Shown in pieces: positions 8,219-18,800 of a stretch of 34,819 bases of DNA. The notes beneath the pieces were generated by a model. That model was not told the DNA's origin and did not search any database. It saw only the letters and a program-made list of their open reading frames with translations. Numbering within the stretch: the stretch's first letter is position 1; the number at the start of each line of letters is the position of its first letter. Source of the DNA: a virus; the IMG/VR virus record IMGVR_UViG_3300044630_004067, positions 1-34,819 of that record, one strand, 5' to 3'. Made by a program: the position numbers and the translations under genes.

Positions 8219-8443
8219 TTATCCGTTTAATAATGTTTTTATACCACTTTTGGTTTCAACTTGTATTTTTCTAAATTGTTTCATGGTATTGTCTACTCTT
8301 TCAATAAGACCATCTTTCATTCTTAACGTGTAGCAGTCACCGGTGTCTAAATCACAAACTTGTTTAGTTCCGTCACCATTATCTTTTTCTGAAACTCTTG
8401 TGTTTTTACCCAAGTAGTTATCTAATAATATTTTTGTGTTCAT
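8219..8443 (-). CDS. Small protein of unknown function (74 residues)
   Basis: I cannot assign a function. The sequence starts with a helix (MNTKILLDNYLGK), followed by a strand-rich centre with NGDGTKQVCDLDTGDCYTL, which holds the only two cysteines, and KDGLIERVDN, then a basic C-terminal part. The two Cys lie six residues apart across a DLDTGD turn, so they could form a disulfide or hold a metal. Its ATG lies 13 bases after a TATTTATA element, and the stop is one base from the start of the Pro/Ala-rich gene (TAA G ATG), so the two are co-expressed. Position at the end of the baseplate block suggests a structural or assembly role, by inference only. Confidence 0.75.
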   Translation of the reverse strand: MNTKILLDNYLGKNTRVSEKDNGDGTKQVCDLDTGDCYTLRMKDGLIERVDNTMKQFRKIQVETKSGIKTLLNG

Positions 8444-8456
8444 ATTTTATTTTATT

Positions 8457-8464
8457 TATAAATA
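8457..8464 (-). promoter_or_regulatory. TATTTATA element upstream of the 74-residue gene
   Basis: Sense TATTTATA ends 13 bases before ATG 8443, in the 21-base gap after the 2357-residue gene. Because the site continues as TATTTATAAATA, it also contains T4-type TATAAATA in sense orientation. This is the only such overlap noted in the set. Confidence 0.5.
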
Positions 8465-11400
8465 TCAACTAATTGTGAAAGTTTGGACTTCTTGGTATTT
8501 ATTCCACGCAAGTTCAAATTCTTGTCTTAAAGTAAGTTTATCTTGTTCGGACATTGTAGTATAAACATTCTCAGGTTGGTTTATTGGGAAATTAAGAACA
8601 TATTGTTTAGCATAAGCGGTTGCTCGATCTTGTGGGTTGGCCAAATCTAAATTATTTGTTGTTGCATCAGCCACTATTAAATTAGGCATTTGTGAAGTTT
8701 TACTTATAACAAACTTAATAAAGTCTTTAGTTGATATAAAACTTGCAACAGGTAAGTTGAATTTGGCCCCTCGAGAAACACAAAAATAACTTTTGTTTAT
8801 ATAGTTTGTAAAAGCGTCCCCATATATCTCTTGTAAGTTTATTGTGCTATAGTTATTTTCATAACCTGAAATTCCAGTTCCATTTCCAGAGTCAACATAA
8901 ATAAACGAGAAGATTATTGATGTCATAATTGGTGTGGTTTGACCTGTTTCACTATAACCTTGAGATATTAACTCTTGTTTAATTTCCTCAAACAATTGTT
9001 TAGTTGTTAAAGATGTTTGTCTTGGGGTATCAACAGGTGTGTATCTGAAATATCTAGCATTAATATTTTCTTGGCAATCTTGATTTTTGGTTAAAGTTTC
9101 TTGGGATTTTATGTTCGCCAAAACATTATCCTGTTGTGATTTTACATTTTCTGATTTTTCTCTGTTTTGTTTTTCAACTTGTCGATATTTTTCTTCTATT
9201 GTTGATAATATTTTAATATTTAATGATTGTAAAAAATTATCAATTTTTGGTAAACTATAAAAAGGTTGTCTTGTTCCTTCAAAAGTTGTTGAAAATTCTC
9301 CTGGTGATATGTTGTGTTGGACTCCTGTAATCATATAGGGTCCTGAAAACATTGGAACATTTCTTAAATTAAAATACATCATAGGTTGTATCAAGGCACA
9401 TCCCATCATTTCAACAGTGCATTTATAACTTCTATTTTTATATAAATTATACAATGAAACCGATTGTGTTGTAGTTCTTCTGTTTCTTTGAACGTTTGCC
9501 ATTTGATTCAAAACTTCTAATGATTCTGAAGTTGGTTTACCTATATCTTGTCCAACATTAAAACTTTTAAATGTTTGTTGATTTTGTCTACCAAAGTCTA
9601 CGTTAAATCCAACTACTTTATTAGATTTATCCCAATCTGTTTTATTCGCTTGGTTTTCGGTAAGTGGATTATCACTCGCCCTTCTTAAGTCAAAAGCATC
9701 ATCCCTATATTTGTAATCTACGTTTTCTTTCATTTGTAAGTGTTGGCTTGGAACACTTGTATAATAACATAAAAATTTTGGTGAACTTTCTCTATAATCA
9801 ACATTCAAATAAGTTCCAAATAAAGTATTTGCAAAGTCTAAAGTTCCTTCAGTTCTTGGTGTTGGGTTTTTTTGAACATCCTGAACGTTATAAAAATTAA
9901 CAAATGCGGGTAACATAAAGTGTTGGAAATTATTTTGAACCAATATTGTAGTAATCATATCTAACAAAGTCGCCTTGTAGTTTCCATTTTCAACAAGGTC
10001 TTGAACTTCAAATATATCAACTAAAATTTTATCTCCAAGATCTCTACTCGCCCTATCTACCAACATCACATCTTCAAATAATGTTTTGTTTTGAAAATCA
10101 AATCCTGCAATCCATGTGTCATTTAAACTTTTAAATGTGTCCCAAAGTTCTGTTCTTGTTTGTTCGGTATAACCAGCCTCCAAAGGAGCTCTCGTATCAC
10201 TTTCATCGGCATTAATAATAACATTTGGTAATTGTTTTCTAACATAAGGTAACATTGTATTTATTACATTGTTTATATAATTGTCAGATTGTATAAAATA
10301 ATCGTCCATCAAAGAATAAAACTTAGTTAGATTTAAGTTATTATCTTTTAATTTTTCAGATGCATATATTTTTATAATCGGCGCAAAGTCTTTAACATTT
10401 TTTTCATTAAACTGAACATTCATGTCAATAAAAAAGTCTGTTATATATGATCCACTATTTTTATATTCTAATTGTGGAATAGAAGATTTACCAACATAAT
10501 ATTCCAAAGCTTCCCATGTTTTAGGGTTTTGTTGTTTTGATTGTTGTAGAGTAACTTGTGGTGGTAAATTTCCAAAGTTATATGGTGAATATATTATTGG
10601 GTCTTGTATAAATCTTGTAGAAAATGTCAAAAATAATCTTCTATCAAAGTTAGACGGATTTCCATATTTAAAAGCTACATCATAGTTCATAAATGAACTT
10701 AATAACTTTTGGAATGTTTGATTTTGACTTTCTATAATACTTGATAATTTTGTTTCTGGTGAACTCCCCACAGGAACTGTCACTTTTAAAAGTTCTCTCA
10801 TAAAGTAATGAAAGTTTTTAAACCCTTTGTCAGATTCCAAACTTATTGTTCCGTCAGGATTACTTTCATTTGTTGTTGTTTCTAATTCGTATGTCTTATT
10901 TTCAGGTAATGTATCAACATAGTCGTAAACAGATCTACTGTAATTTAAAAACTCTGATTCAAAATAATCTAAAATTTTAGTATCGAATGTTGTGAACAAT
11001 TCTTCAAAATCAGTATAGTCAGTATTTTTTCCAGTAATTAAAAAGTTTTGTTGGTCTTTTTGATCATTAATTATTTTTTTCAAATAAGTTTCAGGATTGT
11101 TTTTAACAACTTTTGTATTGTCAAACCAACCATATTGTGGTAAATTCCAAAACAATCTAACACTTCCATTAAACATTGCAGGATTATTTGAAAGTTCAAC
11201 TTTCATATTACCATTTTTAAATGCTTCAAACTTAGCCTGATTTAAATTCGCGCCAAAAGATGGGACAACAAAATAAGTATTAGCGTCAGTAATTTGTCTT
11301 AATACAACAGACCACGGACTAACCCTCATCGATCTTTGAGAGTTGTTAGGATCAAAACCAGGTGTTTCAAATATTGTTGAATTGGTGGTATTCATCAAAA

Positions 11401-14400
11401 CCAATTTACCATTATTAATCAAATTTTGAATTTGTTGTGATCCGATTCCTTGAACGAATGCCCCTTGAACAACAAATGGTGATGATGTTGGTGGTTGTAT
11501 ATTTGTAATATTATATAAACCAATACCTCCTGTTGTTCCTGATATTTGAGATGCTATTTTTATATTACCGTTCAAATTTGGTCCATTAAGTATTGTTCCT
11601 CCTGATATTACGTTTGAACTTATTGCCACGATTTGTAGTGGAGGATTTAATACCGTATAATTAAATGTTTCTGCAGATATTTTACTTACTTCATAAATTG
11701 ATGTAGTTCCCGTTGACGCACTATAAACACTTTGAATTGTAATTGCCGAAACAGAAGAACTACCACTTAAAATTTGACCCACTTGATTTGGGTATTGTGT
11801 GGTGTTAGTAATGTCAGCAAATGATCCTAAGACAAAATTAAGATTACTAAACGCAGCGTTAAAGTTTAGTGGTGTTGTATAATAACCTGTTCCTCCCGAT
11901 ATTCCGCTTACTTGTGAAACTAATTGTATTGTTGCATTAAGTTGTGGAACAAAAATAGTGTGTGGTGTTGTTATGTAATTCTTTGAGATAGAATTAATTG
12001 TAATACCTGTTCCTGTTGTAGAACAAGTTCCCGTAACTTCATAGGTATTACATGTTCCAGTAATTTGTTGACTAACACACGTTCCACTAACTTGTGTCTG
12101 ACCACTAAATATTTTTAACCCCTGGATGAAGACACTAAAGTCATCAACTAATTGTGGGTAAAATCCTGTATTAATATCTGTGAAAGATGGTGTTCCACTT
12201 GTTGTGTCTAGAACTAAATCTCTTTGTGTCCCATCAATAACTAAATTATAGTTTAATGTAGTTGCCGAATTAACGGGATCCCAATTTTCTTTATAATTAA
12301 AGTCAGTCCAAACCTCATCTAAAATGTCTTGTCCTGTTTCTTTGTATATTTTATAACGATGCCAAATTGATCCATATTTTAAAATCCAAGCATATGGTAA
12401 TTTATGAACAGCACCAAACTTTTTAAAAGTGGATAAAATATAATTTAAATCCGTAGTTGAATTTCCATTTTTGGAAACATATTTTTCTCTTAATGTTGCC
12501 AATGGTAAACTATTCAAAAACAAATATGCCGCTAACTTATATGGGTATTGGTCTCTTTGTTCGTATCTAAAGTTAAATACCCCTTTTTGTATTGCATTTA
12601 TAAAATATGGTGTATTCAACATTGATGTTGATTGCATGTCAGTTAGATAGTTCGAATAATTATCGTATTCTAAATTACCTTCTGTTATTAGTTGATCTGT
12701 TAGTTTTCTATTTTCATAAAAGTTTTTCAGATCATTCGTATCCAATGTGACGTTTAAATTTTCATAATTAAAATATGTTACAGGCCTTTTAGTTGTTGTT
12801 GTATCATCTATATCAAAATTTGTAATTGTTTTGTGAATATCATTATATTCTAAAACTAATTTGGTATCAAACGCTTCATTAGCATTATTTAAACTTTTTC
12901 CGTTTGCCAAATTATTTTGATCCCAATTTAGATTGATAATTGGATATGTGTCGCCAAAAACATATTCATTATTAGTCGATGTTTGTGTTATATAGTTTTC
13001 TAAGTTTGTAAGATCTTTAGCATTAACCAAAGAGACACTAGGTTGTGATTTAGTAGAACTAAAAATATCTCCGTTATATAATACAGCAGAATTATTGACA
13101 TCGTTTTTAATATATGATGTAACAAATTCACCTCTAATAAAAGATTGCCAACTTTCACCTTGACCTTCATTAGATATATGTCTTAAAAATGGTAAGTAAT
13201 TTGTTCCATCTAAAAGATATTCTTTTATCGTTTTTGATAAATACGGATTATCCGTTCCTAAACTTTTTAATATGTTTGTTCCTTCATTGTCCGCTTCAAC
13301 TTCATACATAGCCGAGTTATATCCAGATTGTCTGTTGAAAAGGCTATAGTATGAATTTAATATTAATCTTTCATAAATTTCAAAAAAGTATTTCGATTCT
13401 TCTTTGTTTTGAAACACGTCATTTGAAACAGGGAAATCGATCGCATTTAATGAAATTCTTTGTGGTTGTTGATCTGATTCATCAAATTCGGCACCTCGTT
13501 TGTTGGCATCATTTTGTCTTTGTGTAAACCCTTTTATGAATTGTTCAACAAATTCTACCTCAGGCCATATTTCAGTATTGTATGATCTGTAGATTCCGGC
13601 AACATCTTGAGCTCCCGGATATATTGTTTCAAATTTTTCTTTACCGTCTTCACCCGTAGATTCTTTTATAATCTGTGGCCATGGATATATTGGTTCATTA
13701 TTTTGTGTTGATGTTGTTAAATCAACACTTGGAGCGGTTGATGCGTTCCCAAAAATTGCCGCTCGTCTAAATGGATTTTCTCTTTGATCCCAAGCTTTCT
13801 TATGAACCTCATCCATCAATCTTAAAAATGCTTCACCCTGACAATAAAATATTGCTAAAATATTTCTAATAGATGGTGTAAATCCTAATCCTTTGTCACC
13901 TTTCTGACTAAATTTGACGGCCAAGTTTTCTGTTATTTGTTGTTCTACTTGTGTTCGAAGTTTTGACGCATCTTTTCCAATTTGATCCGTAATACTCATA
14001 AATGAAGTTTTCCCTTCAAAGAAATAATACGATTCACCAGCAGGATTAACTGTTTTTATAAAATTATTTGTAAAGGTAAGAAAGGCTAAGTCAGTTTTTG
14101 TAAATGCGGATGGTGGAGTATTAAATGGTGATAATTCACCTTTTGGTGCCGTTTCTGATGCCGCAAATGTTTTTCTAATATCAATGTCATTTACTGTTAT
14201 ACCAGATACCTGACAAGTCGCCAAATTAATATTAACAGGTATTTGCGTTTTAATTGTTTTGTTACCTACGGTATAACTTCCATTTATTCCGTATATACCA
14301 TTTTGATTTAATTTGGTGTTATAATTTTTTATAATACCATCTAACTCTGTCGCTAAATCTTGTTTTTTTTGTGGTTCGTTTAATGTTTTTTTAAACCCAT

Positions 14401-15538
14401 AAACATTTTGACCACTTTTTAAAACTATAGGATTTTTTATATCCAAATACTTATTAAACCATGAGTTATTTCCTGTAAACACATTTTTTTGATAATCCAA
14501 CAAGTTGTTTGTATATTCTGTCATAGTTGTCAAAGCCCCTAAATTTTCTTTGGCATAACTGTCTAAGACATCTTTAATAAAAACTTGTAATCTATACTTT
14601 AATTGATTCAATGTTATTTCGGGAAAATCATCAGCAATTAATCCTTTTGATTTATATATTGAATATATTTCTTTCATTTTTTGATAACCCTTACTAACAA
14701 TAGTAGGACTTTGTAAAACGTTTTCGTTTGTATTGGTTCCTTGTTCTGTTGAAGCAGTTGTTTGAGACACAACATTGTTATACATATGTGGAACCGCCAT
14801 TAAGTTAGCGAAATTAACATATGAAAGAAGAGTATATTTATACCCTAAAAATTTTAAAGTTATCGTAAAATTACCTGTTGTTGGTTCAAATCTCGAATTG
14901 AAATTTTGAAGCATGATTGGTAACTTAACCGCCTTTCCATAATAACCTTTGAGAGTTAATGTAAATTGTGGATATGGTAGTTGGAAAAATGCTGCGTATG
15001 GTGAATTATTCCCCGCCTCAAACAAAGCCCTCCCTTTAACATCTTCAAGTGTTATGTTTATTTCAGGAACAAATGTTGTATTGTAACTTACACTGATATA
15101 TTTAATACCCAATAAACCATTATCAACCGCACCAGGATTTCCATTTGATAATATGTTTTGTGTTAAATAATAATCATCAGGTAAGTTAGGGTTTTTAACC
15201 GCAGTTAATTTAGGTTGATTTACACCTTTACCTGTTAACGTGTCTTTCCCTGTTAATTCATCAGTCCATTTTGTGTCTAAAAACTGTTTGTTTCCAGGAT
15301 TTAAAAAATTAATTTTTCCAACCGAGATTGTTCTTTGGGAGTCGTTCATTGCTGAACCAACCGCTAATTTGGTTCTAGGTAAAACATTACATTCCAAATT
15401 GGCATACATTACCAAGTCTTCTTGTTTGACCGTTCTTTCTTTAACATTTCCTTGTTCGTCTACAACGTTGTTTGGATCTATTAAAGTAATGTTATCATAA
15501 TCAAATTCTACAAGTATATTTTCTTGGTTACCTACCAT
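8465..15538 (-). CDS. Giant virion protein (2357 residues), probable baseplate hub component
   Basis: This is a very large structural protein, probably part of the baseplate. There is no signal peptide or membrane segment, and the composition is rich in Asn, Gln, Thr, Tyr and Phe, as in phage fibres and baseplates. Near residues 2030-2095 it has a segment resembling the distal part of gp27/gpD-type tail hubs: CALIQPMMYFNLRNVPMFSG followed by GPYMITGVQHNISPGEF and a TFEGTRQ ending. Residues about 1144-1345 look inserted: three TGTC repeats, then two copies of a Gly/Ser/Thr beta repeat (LVSQVSGISGGTGYY and IASQISGTTGGIGLY). A charged helix with EKYRQVEKQNREKSENVKSQQ-like composition follows the hub-like part. 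The gene overlaps the LysM-like gene by 11 bases, which argues for coupling. The hub assignment is moderate; virion location is likely. It could also be a fibre-bearing wedge protein. Confidence 0.7.
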   Translation of the reverse strand: MVGNQENILVEFDYDNITLIDPNNVVDEQGNVKERTVKQEDLVMYANLECNVLPRTKLAVGSAMNDSQRTISVGKINFLNPGNKQFLDTKWTDELTGKDTLTGKGVNQPKLTAVKNPNLPDDYYLTQNILSNGNPGAVDNGLLGIKYISVSYNTTFVPEINITLEDVKGRALFEAGNNSPYAAFFQLPYPQFTLTLKGYYGKAVKLPIMLQNFNSRFEPTTGNFTITLKFLGYKYTLLSYVNFANLMAVPHMYNNVVSQTTASTEQGTNTNENVLQSPTIVSKGYQKMKEIYSIYKSKGLIADDFPEITLNQLKYRLQVFIKDVLDSYAKENLGALTTMTEYTNNLLDYQKNVFTGNNSWFNKYLDIKNPIVLKSGQNVYGFKKTLNEPQKKQDLATELDGIIKNYNTKLNQNGIYGINGSYTVGNKTIKTQIPVNINLATCQVSGITVNDIDIRKTFAASETAPKGELSPFNTPPSAFTKTDLAFLTFTNNFIKTVNPAGESYYFFEGKTSFMSITDQIGKDASKLRTQVEQQITENLAVKFSQKGDKGLGFTPSIRNILAIFYCQGEAFLRLMDEVHKKAWDQRENPFRRAAIFGNASTAPSVDLTTSTQNNEPIYPWPQIIKESTGEDGKEKFETIYPGAQDVAGIYRSYNTEIWPEVEFVEQFIKGFTQRQNDANKRGAEFDESDQQPQRISLNAIDFPVSNDVFQNKEESKYFFEIYERLILNSYYSLFNRQSGYNSAMYEVEADNEGTNILKSLGTDNPYLSKTIKEYLLDGTNYLPFLRHISNEGQGESWQSFIRGEFVTSYIKNDVNNSAVLYNGDIFSSTKSQPSVSLVNAKDLTNLENYITQTSTNNEYVFGDTYPIINLNWDQNNLANGKSLNNANEAFDTKLVLEYNDIHKTITNFDIDDTTTTKRPVTYFNYENLNVTLDTNDLKNFYENRKLTDQLITEGNLEYDNYSNYLTDMQSTSMLNTPYFINAIQKGVFNFRYEQRDQYPYKLAAYLFLNSLPLATLREKYVSKNGNSTTDLNYILSTFKKFGAVHKLPYAWILKYGSIWHRYKIYKETGQDILDEVWTDFNYKENWDPVNSATTLNYNLVIDGTQRDLVLDTTSGTPSFTDINTGFYPQLVDDFSVFIQGLKIFSGQTQVSGTCVSQQITGTCNTYEVTGTCSTTGTGITINSISKNYITTPHTIFVPQLNATIQLVSQVSGISGGTGYYTTPLNFNAAFSNLNFVLGSFADITNTTQYPNQVGQILSGSSSVSAITIQSVYSASTGTTSIYEVSKISAETFNYTVLNPPLQIVAISSNVISGGTILNGPNLNGNIKIASQISGTTGGIGLYNITNIQPPTSSPFVVQGAFVQGIGSQQIQNLINNGKLVLMNTTNSTIFETPGFDPNNSQRSMRVSPWSVVLRQITDANTYFVVPSFGANLNQAKFEAFKNGNMKVELSNNPAMFNGSVRLFWNLPQYGWFDNTKVVKNNPETYLKKIINDQKDQQNFLITGKNTDYTDFEELFTTFDTKILDYFESEFLNYSRSVYDYVDTLPENKTYELETTTNESNPDGTISLESDKGFKNFHYFMRELLKVTVPVGSSPETKLSSIIESQNQTFQKLLSSFMNYDVAFKYGNPSNFDRRLFLTFSTRFIQDPIIYSPYNFGNLPPQVTLQQSKQQNPKTWEALEYYVGKSSIPQLEYKNSGSYITDFFIDMNVQFNEKNVKDFAPIIKIYASEKLKDNNLNLTKFYSLMDDYFIQSDNYINNVINTMLPYVRKQLPNVIINADESDTRAPLEAGYTEQTRTELWDTFKSLNDTWIAGFDFQNKTLFEDVMLVDRASRDLGDKILVDIFEVQDLVENGNYKATLLDMITTILVQNNFQHFMLPAFVNFYNVQDVQKNPTPRTEGTLDFANTLFGTYLNVDYRESSPKFLCYYTSVPSQHLQMKENVDYKYRDDAFDLRRASDNPLTENQANKTDWDKSNKVVGFNVDFGRQNQQTFKSFNVGQDIGKPTSESLEVLNQMANVQRNRRTTTQSVSLYNLYKNRSYKCTVEMMGCALIQPMMYFNLRNVPMFSGPYMITGVQHNISPGEFSTTFEGTRQPFYSLPKIDNFLQSLNIKILSTIEEKYRQVEKQNREKSENVKSQQDNVLANIKSQETLTKNQDCQENINARYFRYTPVDTPRQTSLTTKQLFEEIKQELISQGYSETGQTTPIMTSIIFSFIYVDSGNGTGISGYENNYSTINLQEIYGDAFTNYINKSYFCVSRGAKFNLPVASFISTKDFIKFVISKTSQMPNLIVADATTNNLDLANPQDRATAYAKQYVLNFPINQPENVYTTMSEQDKLTLRQEFELAWNKYQEVQTFTIS
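11500..12110 (-). repeat. TGTC and Gly/Thr beta-repeat insertion in the giant protein
   Basis: The coding segment for residues about 1144-1345 contains SGTC, TGTC and TGTC in quick succession, then two similar units of about 43 residues. Each unit runs from an ISI or AIS core through a P-x-LN turn to SQ(V/I)SG(I/T)(S/T)GG(T/I)G(Y/L)Y. Comparable Gly-Thr-Gly-Tyr repeats are common in phage tail fibres. The flanks on both sides look like non-repetitive baseplate sequence. Confidence 0.6.
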
Positions 15539-15851
15539 AATAAAAGAAGTAATTTTCGTAAGAGTTTTTATAGTCTTGTAATGAAGCTATTAAAGGAAAT
15601 GGAATAGTCAATACTGCACCATCAGGTATTGAAAATTCGCTACCTGAATATTGTGGATTTGCAACCTGTATTAACCAACCAAAGTATGGTGTTCCATAAA
15701 ATTGTTGTGATATTTTATCAAGTCTTGATTGGGCAACTTTATAAATATAATTTTTATCTGTTGTCTTAGATGGTAATTGAATATACGGAACAACGGTCTG
15801 TTGTCCATTTAATAAAAAATCGGTATATCTATTCCAATATTGTTGTGCCAT
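15528..15851 (-). CDS. LysM-like baseplate protein (gp53/tail protein X-like)
   Basis: This 107-residue protein resembles the small LysM-type proteins that glue baseplate parts together in contractile tails, such as the C-terminal part of T4 gp53 and P2 gpX. The LysM-like core is in the second half: SRLDKISQQFYGTPYFGWLI, then QVANPQYSG and the IPDGAVLTIPFP turn that fits the final LysM strand. The N-terminal half (YWNRYTDFLLNGQQTVVPY) is aromatic and probably binds a neighbour. It starts two bases after the 1690-residue gene ends, and its last 11 bases overlap the start of the 2357-residue gene, so all three are probably translated together as a baseplate sub-assembly. T4 gp53 is longer (196), so exact orthology is uncertain. 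Confidence 0.68.
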   Translation of the reverse strand: MAQQYWNRYTDFLLNGQQTVVPYIQLPSKTTDKNYIYKVAQSRLDKISQQFYGTPYFGWLIQVANPQYSGSEFSIPDGAVLTIPFPLIASLQDYKNSYENYFFYYGR

Positions 15852-15852
15852 T

Positions 15853-18800
15853 TTAATTGAGTGTTACTTTTCCATTAAAAGTGTCTTTATCACTATTAAG
15901 GTTTATATTCGAATATAAGTCTTTAATTCTTTTAGTTTTTGTTTGAACGTCTTGCGTGACATTTGTTGTGTAATTACATTTTTTAATTGTATTATCGGGT
16001 AATTTCCAAGTTGTTGCTTGAACGTATCTTTCATTACCTGAGACTTTATTAAAATAATCTCTTTTGATAAACTCTTGGAAATTTTTACACAGAACTTGGA
16101 AGTTTTTACAAGATATTTTTATTTGTTCTACTAACATCAAGTTAGTTTTAATTTCAGGTCCTTCAGTTAAATAATTTTGAACTTTTGTAAGATTCTCGTT
16201 AGTTAAAAATTGTGGTGTCATATAAACACCAAATCTATTATACGCACATTTAACCCAAAAAGAATCAAAATTACAAGTATTGTCATTACTCACAGTTGAT
16301 TCCGATTTATTATATAAATCTTTAGTAATATTATTTTCTGATAATAGTTTATTAAAATCGTCCACAACATCTTTTAAGCTTGTGGTGTAAACACTAAATA
16401 TTGATCCTGTATTTGCAATTGGGTTGAAAAACGTATCTCCACTTAAATCATATAATTTAGGTTCATTACTTTGTAATAATTCTCCATCAAGTTTAGATGC
16501 CACCACATCTAATTGTCTAAAAATATAATTTAACTCTTCTTCAATTTTTACAATGTTTGACATGTCGTTATTGATAGTGTCTAACATTTTAGTCTGTTGA
16601 TCATTAACTAAAGTTTGTAATCTATCTTGAAATTCTCTTTTTTGTTTTCCTGTAATAGAACTTTTAATGTATCCAGGTAGTTTATCGTAAATCGGATCTT
16701 CTTCTTGTTTTACATCTTTTATAATTCTTTCTTTAAGTTTTTCGACTAGTTCTAAATATGCATTACTTTTACCAAATAATTCTAAATCTTTCTTTTCATT
16801 CGTATATTCACTTATTTTACCTTTTACATAACTTCTATCTTTAATACCCAACTGAACGGCACCATAAGAATAGTTGTCATTTAATTTTTGAAGTGCTTCA
16901 AAGTAAGTTTTAAAATACTCCTGCGTTTTAGATTGAAGGGAATCGTAAATTCCAGTGTAATCTATTTCAGTATCACTTAGTATTTGACCCACTGTAGATC
17001 CTCCCTTTTTTGGTTGAACACTATTAATTTGAGCTTGTTGTTGTTGACTAACAGGTGGAACTCCACCATTTATTTGTTCTATAACATATTTGTCATTTTT
17101 TTCTGTGCTTTCAATATCTGTTGCGGTTGCTCTTTCGTCATATATTTCAGTGTTTGCGTAATAATTAAAAGAAAGTGCCGTTTGTATTTCATCAACAGGA
17201 CCTTTTAATCCCATACCACCAATTATATTAAAGTTAATACTAACGTCTACCATCATTGGTTGTAATCCAATACCTTCTGGGTTAATATCAAATATTGGTG
17301 TTTTGTTAGTTAATGAAATTGTTGTTGGAACTACTTTACAATGATAAAAGTCACCAACTCTAATTACAAGTATTGGTGGTGCACCAAATGAAGTGTTTAG
17401 AGCATCATTGTATTTTGGTCTTCCATCAGGACCTATAACAGGAATAGTTTGACCAGGTCTTGAACATTGATTTAAAAATGTAAGTCTACTATTCAATCCT
17501 TCAGGTGTCATGGAGTGAAATGTCGGACTAAAATATTTGATCTGTTCTTTGATACTGTCATACATCATAGGATCTGTCTGTTTTATCACTTCAAAATAGT
17601 CACACTCTGAAAATAAATTTCTTAAAATCTTTTTAGAAATACCCTCTTTTAACTTTTGTTCAACAGTAATTTTAGGTTCTGGTTTAATACTTTGAGTTAT
17701 TGCTGTCAAAGGATTTTGGGGGTTATTTATGATTTCATCGTTTGTATCTGTTGGTTCGTCTGTAATTGGTTTTTCAGGTGGTGGTATGACCGAAGTAATT
17801 TTTTGAATTGCAACTCTTCTACAAGCCATCGCGGGTATACTATACCATTGAGCCTCATTAGGAAAAGTTTGATCAGGTATTTTAGTTCCGTTTTGAGTTA
17901 CTGCAAATGAATCTACACTACAATCAATACTCGCAGATAAAACATCACCACCCTGTGCGTTTGATACACTTATATCGTTTGTTTCAGGAGTTCCTGACGC
18001 AATTGCCTTTGTTTGTGGAATTACAGTAACTTCACCCTGTGGTAGTAAAATCATTTTGAATTTTTCACCGTATTCCGATATTTTTTTTCCGTTTGATAAA
18101 GTAACATTCAAAAACCATTTTCTAACAGAATCATTTCTTCTTTCAGATAACTTTTGATTATAAGATTCTTCTTGTGGTGCCGAAGCAGAACCTATCATTT
18201 CCATGGTTATACTACCGTTGTTTTTTACTAAAACATCATCAATTTGTTTAATTAATTCAGTTTGAACCGTATTGAAATTTCCTTCAACTACTTGTGTGAA
18301 GAAATTAGGAATACCCGTAGACTCAAATATTTTTCCGTTTGAATTTACGTATTTTGGAGCCTTTTCATTATAAACTGTTTTTAACCCAATATATTGATTA
18401 TAATACACATCAAAGTTTGATGCTGAAGTCCCTCCTTGTTTGTTTTCACCAGGTTTTGTTCCGTTAGGTCCTCCAGGAACGTCATTTTCAAAATAGAATC
18501 CTAACCCTTCATATTGAGACCAATTAAAGTCTGGTGGTGTATTTTCTGCGGTTTGATTTCCTGCCGCAGTTGAATTTGGTAATGGGTCGGCAGCCGGAGT
18601 TTGACCCTGATTGGTCACTGTTTGATCGGCCGGTATACTTTCTAATACCTGAAGTTGTTCTTCTTGTGTTAATCTTGGGTTATTTAAAATCTCTTGATAA
18701 GTATATAAATCTTTTGTTGGTATAGTGTTAAACTTCGCAGCCAACTCATATAAGTCATATTTCACACAACCAGCGTAAAATGAATCGACAATACTTTGAA

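Noticed and set aside
8452-8464. T4-type late promoter TATAAATA as the general late signal
   Set aside because: In sense orientation it appears only within the palindromic site before the 74-residue gene; at the other sites TATAAATA is on the template strand and the sense strand reads TATTTATA.
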